Notes under the pieces: model-generated
Databases searched by the model: none
The model's input: only the letters and a program-made list of their open reading frames with translations
What the model was told of the DNA's origin: nothing
Part shown: one piece after another, positions 58,416-64,000 of the stretch
Position numbering within the stretch: position 1 is the first letter of the stretch
Layout of the letters: each line of letters starts with the position of its first letter
Source: Engraulis encrasicolus
Lineage: Eukaryota > Chordata > Actinopteri > Clupeiformes > Engraulidae
Assembly: GCF_034702125.1 (NCBI RefSeq)
Contig: NC_085869.1
Location: 49,123,197-49,187,196, forward strand
Direction: 5' to 3'
Length of the DNA stretch: 64,000 nt
Program-made: the position numbers and the translations under genes

Positions 58416-58597
58416 GTGTGTATGTAAACTGTATGTAATTACTGTATGTAACCCAGTGAGAGTGGTCTATGCACTTTGGGTATATTGGCAACGTCAATTG
58501 GGAACATTTAAAAAAAATTAAAGTAGGTCTTATTTTTGGAACATACTCAGTGAATGTGCAGACCACACTCTCACACTACCAACTACTATCTGCTATG

Positions 58598-58786
58598 CAG
58601 AACTCTAAATTAACTCCTGCCAACCTGTCAAAATGCTGGTGAAAATTCAATTTGGTAAGTAGAAAAGAAAGCTTACTAGACAATTTGGACCATTAGTGAG
58701 TGTAAGTGAGTATGAGTGTGCGTTTGGCTAGTAAGATTAACATCGCCATTTTGGCTGGTGATGAAAGAAGTTCATTTCAAGCCCTG
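58598..58786. mobile_element. hAT-like MITE, sister of 33001-33248
   Basis: From CAGAACTCTAAATTAACTCC to TTCATTTCAAGCCCTG. It shares AATGCTGGTGAAAATTCA, TTAGTGAGTG, TTTGGCTAGTAAGAT and GGTGATGAA with the other copy but has no SINE inside. Confidence 0.65.
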
Positions 58787-60402
58787 AAGCCACGCATTGT
58801 TAATTTAATGTGTAGGCCTATGTGTGCTTACTCACATGGAACATGCTATTAAAGTGGTCTATTTCTCATTTTCCTCATGTGAGAATTGCACAGCCATTGA
58901 AATACTTAGTAAGATTTGTACGTACCGCTATACTGTATTTACTCTTTGTGGGAAGGGCTGAGACAACTGGGTGTGAGGCCTCTTGCGGTGGTGGTGTGTA
59001 CCCAAGACTTGTCATGGGTCAAACGCATTGTGGTTTTGGGTGGGAGAGGCTGGTACAGAGGTAATACATCTTTTCCACGGAAGAAGGTGTCAGCTTCCCT
59101 CCAAAGAGAAAGGGGCCTACGTCGGTTACGTCAAATAACTTTTGACGGCCTGTGGCTCACTTGTGAGTCATTCTAAGAGATCTTGAAATAAGTGAAAACA
59201 ATTTATGGTCACCAAGGGCAACAGAGACTTATTCACCAGGTGCTTGATCATGTGGCCATCTGTTTTTATGGAATGTGGTTTTGGGGAAAATGTTGCAAGA
59301 GTCGGATGTGTCAGTAAAAAACTGAAATGTTCAAAATTAACTGGTATTGGTCAAATTTGCTGAAAATAGGGACATGAGGACTGTTACGATAAAATATTTG
59401 ACCTGAAAAATATAAAAGCAGAGCCCTTTTTCTTAGCCTGATGAAAATAATGTAAGCAATTAAGAAAAAAACCTAGTCAAATTTACGTTTCGCTTGGTTG
59501 CTTGGATACTCTGGTTGGTAGAGTCACTCAATAGGCTGATATCATTTCTCCTCAGTGGGGCCTTTCTTTGTGGTAAGGACTGGAAATTAGGTTTTGCTCG
59601 GTTGCTTAGATACAGTGGCTGATATACTATGCTGTCTCATCGGCTTATATCAGACTTCATATAAAGGAGGACCATCTTTGTGGTCTACACTTAAGACATC
59701 CAAATGCAGGGATGAGGTGGAGTGGTGGAGGGGGTTGATGACGATGGTAGCACCAAGACACTGTGACGAATGATGACATGCGTGTGTAAAGTTTGGATGA
59801 GTCACTGTATCGAAGCGAAACAGAGAACATCCTGATGCTCCTGAGAACTTCCCCATCTGGTTTAGTCAGGGCTGATGACAGCTTTGGTTGGGCCCAGGAC
59901 AAAGTCATCTGAACGCCCCCCTCCCTGCTCAAAACATATAATGTAATGGGGACCCAATTCTGGGCCCCTTCTATCCATGGGCCGTGACAACTGACCTCTT
60001 TGCCCAACTGCCCACCCGTCGTTGTCTTCCCTGGGTGTAGTATTCACGTGTGCGTAAATGTCACTTTCCTTTTAAAAAAGTATTTGTTCTGACGTTAACA
60101 ATGTTTACACAACGGTCGGTCTCCCCTGTAAGGGTGTATCTGAAATCCACCCAGATGAGTACTCGCTGCCAGTGAACATTTCATTACTGCATGGAGGTTT
60201 TGTGACTCTGACTCGCCAAGATGCTACCGGATAGCCAGCTGGAATAGGTTATGTCTAATTGGTCTCTGGCTGTATGACTATGGTGCTTTTTTGGGTGATT
60301 CAAGTCTATTAGACTGTATTTAGGTGACAGTTTAGTAGTAGTTTCAGCATCTGCATAATGTGTTGCAACTATTGAATAGAAGGCATTGGGCCTTCATCAC
60401 TT
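58787..60402. other. tnfaip6 intron 3, no exon seen
   Basis: I searched for CUB motifs (CGG-F, SPGFP, CYW) and found none. CGGGVYPRL near 58984 is a chance partial match. A diverged duplication of GGTTGCTTGGATAC (59497 and 59600) suggests an old 105-bp tandem pair. Confidence 0.5.
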
Positions 60403-60563
<161 letters not shown>

Positions 60564-60755
60564 AAAAGACGTTACTACCAAAGTACGACCAGAGATGGAT
60601 AAAACTAAAGGCACCTAGATCATAGAGAATTGTTGAGACTACACTGCTACAACATTACACAAGTCTTAAGTGATACATTATGACTTTGTCATTGCTCATC
60701 GCCATTCTGGTAACAAAAAATTTATAATCAGGGCCCTTTCCTCAGAGTTTTTGAA

Positions 60756-60921
60756 TATACTTTTTGGGTTTTTTGCCATCATTTGGACTGTACAGTGAGA
60801 GAGTGTGACAGGAAATTAGTGGGAGAGACTGATGGTGAAGGACTGGGAAATGACCTCGGGTCGGAATCGAACCCTGGTCCCTGGTGTGGAACAGCACCTT
60901 AGCCCACTGATTGGCCATGGT
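60756..60921 (-). mobile_element. SINE copy
   Basis: On the minus strand GGCCAATCAGTGGGCTAAGG, B-box GGGTTCGATTCCGACC, and the family body and tail. Confidence 0.8.
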
Positions 60922-61759
60922 CCGAGTTTTTTTTAAGTGATAAATTGCATTACTGTCTAAAGTGAGAGTAAAGTGTGGACCTGTAGGCTACAGTATATAG
61001 GGGGCCCACACATAGTCAGATTTATGCAGATGTCTGGTGGGGGGCACAATGGAACTGATTGTACACAGGGCCTTCGATTTGTTGCTATACCCCTGGCACA
61101 GCATGTACATGACACCACATTGAGAGGCAACATATCTCTGCTGGAACCAGTGATGTGAGCACCGCAGAGAAAGAGTGCTGTATACAGTATGGCCACACAT
61201 GTGGAAGACAAGGCACAGTACCAGATGTGGCTTTAGTATGCGCTTATTCCCCATGGAGGAGGCCATGCGACTGGAGGACTGGAGGCAGCCCAGATTCTGG
61301 TCTTTTTTTCTCCCCGATTCTTACAGTGCAGTGAATGCGGCGGTTTGTGTTTTTGGGTCAAAGCTTGAGAATTTAGCTGGAGCCAAATGGACAATCAGCC
61401 TGTTTCCTACCCCCTAGGAAGCCATTGATGTCACAACGCACATATGGACCTCATATTCTTGTTCGCCCAAGAGTGAGGTTGCATTTCACATTGCTGTATG
61501 TGTAATGCAATATTTCATCAAGACCGCACATATGGTGTTCATTAATATTTGTTTGATTTTTGTCCAACAATTGAAGTCATATCACTTGCTGAAGTCCACT
61601 CAGAACTCTTATCTTTCTTATTACCAATTTATTTGGTAGGTTGGCACGTCCTTTCACACTATTACCTAATAAGTGGGAGTGGGATTATCCCAAGACACCT
61701 TATAAACAATAAACAATTGAGGCACCCCAGACTATAAACACTACACATGTGCCATTTCT

Positions 61760-61941
61760 TTGTTTTTAAGATATTGTTTTGTTCTTTTCAGACTTTATTG
61801 GTGACAGGACAGTTTGAGAGAGACACAGGAAACGTTTTGGGAGAGAGAGACGGGAAAGATCTGGCAAAGGACCCAGGCCGGAATCGAACCCGGGTCAGCA
61901 GCATAGAAGATGTGTGCCCTTCCATTAAGCCACGGCAGGGC
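61760..61941 (-). mobile_element. SINE copy with 16-bp TSD
   Basis: On the minus strand the head is GGCCCTGCCGTGGCTTAATG and the B-box GGGTTCGATTCCGGCC. CACATGTGCCATTTCT flanks it at 61744-61759 and 61942-61957. Confidence 0.9.
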
Positions 61942-62256
61942 CACATGTGCCATTTCTAGGGACCTTACACATCAAACAGATGCATTGTCATTGTCTTCAT
62001 TTTCTTTTTTAGGCAGCTAAGCATAGGTCAAGAAATTGGTCTCGGAATCAGAAAGTCTCAGATGTGAATCCCATCACCCATGGCTAAGTGCCTTTGAGCA
62101 ACGCACCTAACCACATATTGCCTGCAAACAATAGTCTGTATGTAGCTTCTTCATGCAAGTGGGCGAAGGGTTTACTCGGGTCGAAGGGTTTACTCACTTC
62201 TGGCTGAAGAAACTCAACTATCATATCAATATTGTTATATCAATACAGAAAGAATT

Positions 62257-62419
62257 TTTGGGGGGCTTTTTTATTACAGGACAGTGTGAGAGTAGACAGG
62301 AAATGATTGGGAGAGAGAGATGGGGCAGAGCCGGGAAATGAACCCGGCCGGACTCGAACCGGGGTCCCTGTGGGCAATGTAAGTCCAAATGTGGGGGGCA
62401 TCCTGCGCCACAGCACCCC
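62257..62419 (-). mobile_element. SINE copy with imperfect TSD
   Basis: B-box CGGTTCGAGTCCGG on the minus strand. CAATACAGAAAGAAT and CAATACAGAGAAT flank it. Confidence 0.8.
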
Positions 62420-62518
62420 CAATACAGAGAATCTTTTAAACAGATTAAGACAGGGCCATTACCAGTTTTTGTGACCATAATGTTTTAAAACACAGCTGAG
62501 GGAGCTAATTAGGAGGCG

Positions 62519-62612
62519 CTGTGACATTTGGGCTTACAGGACATGCCCACAGGGATCCCGGTTCCAGTCCGGATGGGGTCATTTCCCAGCCCTACCAGAG
62601 ATTAGAACATAG
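62519..62612 (+). mobile_element. SINE copy, 3'-truncated
   Basis: GGTTCCAGTCCGGATGGGGTC follows a tRNA-like head; the body is lost after CCAGCCCTACC. Confidence 0.55.
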
Positions 62613-63139
62613 GGAGAAGACTCAGTCTGATTGGTTCCCATTACAGCCATTTAGCTTTGCATGCATAATGCAGTTCCTGAGTGTAGTTGGCGAGCGTCGG
62701 TAAGTCTTTCATGTGGGAATATGTATGGAATGGAAAGGGGAACCTATCTAATACACTGCTACAGCAATTTCCAGTCACAAATCTCATCAACTAAACATCC
62801 CTGGTAAGCACTATGACTGGTGTTTAACAATAGGCTGTATTGACAAATCGTGCAGGTGTGTAGTTTTACAGCAGGGAAGAAGATTTCGACCTGTACTCGC
62901 TAGCATCCCACTAATGTTTATGGGTTTGGCCTAATAAAAATTGAACTTTGTGACCCAGTATATAATAATCTAGTGGTGCAAAATAATCGAAACGCTACTC
63001 AAACGAGGCCTTATTATTTCTAGTTTCGACCTCAATATAAATATTTCAGGGCAAAAAATTATAAAAAATCACAAAAATTATAATAGTAGAAAACTCTATT
63101 GACACCCATTAATTTTGCACTTGTTCGGATTAGGGTTAG

Positions 63140-63275
63140 CCATTTGTGGCTAGTAGCTTGTTCCGCGAGTGAACACCCCCTGGCCCTACCCCATATCTCT
63201 CTCACAATTGTTTCCTGTCTCCTCTCATTCTGTCATGTCGTAATAAAAGCCACCCCCCCCCCCCAAAAAAAAAAA
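63140..63275 (+). mobile_element. SINE copy, 5'-truncated
   Basis: CCTACCCCATATCTCTCTC, TTTCCTGTCTCCTCTCATTC and a C-run/A-run tail match the family 3' half. Confidence 0.65.
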
Positions 63276-63344
63276 AGAAAGGAGCTAATTAACTACGTTT
63301 CTTTAGAGGAAAATGTCAGCTAAATGCAATGTAATGTGACTGTA

Positions 63345-63826
63345 GCAAAGGGGAGTAGAGTTGCCCCGCCGGGACTTGAACCCAGACCTGCTGGGGTAGT
63401 AAACTGGGGCTCTGACTGCAACACCAAAGAGCCAGGCTCGTTGGTGTGACAGTCAGAACACACCCACAACCCTAGTGATGGTCACTCCATCACGCTGCCT
63501 TCCCCTTCGGGTGCACTTCACACACTCATGGTGTCCCTCACGTAAATGCCCATCATGCTTCTCCCATCCAGTGTGCCCCATCATCAATGCTTCACCCATT
63601 ACTGGGGTCCCTCACATGGAATTACCGCTCACACACAATGGGCACGCTTCTGATGGCCTAACGGCAGCTATCCCACTTCTGACACCATTTGTAGCGAAGG
63701 GGAGTAGAGTTGCCCTGCCAGGACTTGAACCCAAACTGGGGCTCTGACCACTACACCAAAGAGCCAGGCTCGTTGGTGTGACAGTCAGAACACACCCACA
63801 ACCCTAGTGATGGTCACTCCATCACA
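63345..63826 (-). repeat. 134-bp direct repeat with tRNA-like motifs, about 346 bp apart
   Basis: 63345-63478 and 63692-63826 are about 90 percent alike by eye. On the minus strand each has TGGTGT-G-GTCAGAGCCCC-like and GGGTTCAAGTCC-like phrases, resembling A and B boxes. It could be a tandem unit, or two copies of a second SINE or tRNA relic. No intact tRNA fold or CCA end is evident. Confidence 0.6.
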
Positions 63827-63844
63827 GTGACCCAGCCGTGGCTC

Positions 63845-64000
63845 ATAACGGCTGGGCAGTGGACTGCTACGCTGGTGACCTGGGTGCGATTTTGGCCCGG
63901 GTCATTTGCCGTTCCTTCCCTGTCTCTCTCTCCCAACTCGCTTCTGTCTCTCCTCCACTGTCCTATCCCGAAAAATAATAACGGCTTAAAAAATACAATA
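63845..64000 (+). mobile_element. SINE copy at window end
   Basis: GGCTGGGCAGTGGACTGCTA head, GGTGCGATTTTGGCCCGGG, body CTCCCAACTCGCTTCTGTC and tail CACTGTCCTATCCCGAAAAA. Confidence 0.8.

Noticed and set aside
58980..59020. Start of the tnfaip6 CUB exon (CGGGVYPRL)
   Set aside because: The next residues lack every later CUB landmark (SPGFP, YW, conserved acidic residues), and no acceptor of fitting phase precedes it.

Overview
This is a 64 kb piece of a vertebrate nuclear genome, almost certainly from a ray-finned (teleost) fish. The grounds are split GT-AG genes with vertebrate-specific products, very dense (CA)n/(TG)n and (CT)n microsatellites, many short hAT-type MITEs, a Rex1/L2-like LINE relic, and a repeated tRNA-derived SINE. 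I cannot name the species. Most of the window is intron or intergenic DNA, and nearly all long open frames in it are read-through of microsatellites.

Three genes can be supported. (1) itgb5, plus strand: only its 3' half is here, as five coding exons between 23377 and 35655. They encode the last EGF-like repeats, the beta-tail, the transmembrane helix and the cytoplasmic tail with NPLY. Positions 1-23376 hold no recognisable exon and are probably one or more large upstream introns. (2) An unnamed coiled-coil protein gene, minus strand, coding exons at 42070-41922, 40853-40202, 39370-39257 and 39044-38659. It lies tail-to-tail with itgb5, has a TATA box, clean splice sites and two polyadenylation signals, and contains a coding 21-bp minisatellite. 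A one-base frameshift lies in its last exon. (3) tnfaip6 (TSG-6), plus strand: exons 1-3 at 55064-58415 encode the signal peptide and the hyaluronan-binding Link domain. The CUB exons are not seen before the window ends.

Layout: 1-23.4 kb, repeat-rich non-coding DNA with several old tandem arrays of 120-270 bp units and a 1.75 kb non-autonomous hAT element with a perfect 8-bp target duplication. 23.4-35.7 kb, itgb5 exons whose introns hold foldback elements, a dead LINE and microsatellites lying directly on splice sites. 35.7-38.4 kb, itgb5 3' end and convergent intergenic DNA. 38.4-42.2 kb, the coiled-coil gene. 42.2-55 kb, intergenic DNA with long CA tracts, a tandem array of about 235 bp units broken by a TTAA-flanked MITE and a SINE, and more hAT MITEs. 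55-64 kb, tnfaip6 and a cluster of SINE copies.

The genes do not form a pathway, though integrin alpha-v/beta-5 and TSG-6 both act in the extracellular matrix. The most interesting points are the unnamed VNTR-bearing coiled-coil gene, the microsatellite-framed splicing of the last itgb5 exon, and foldback repeats carrying a hammerhead-ribozyme-like signature.
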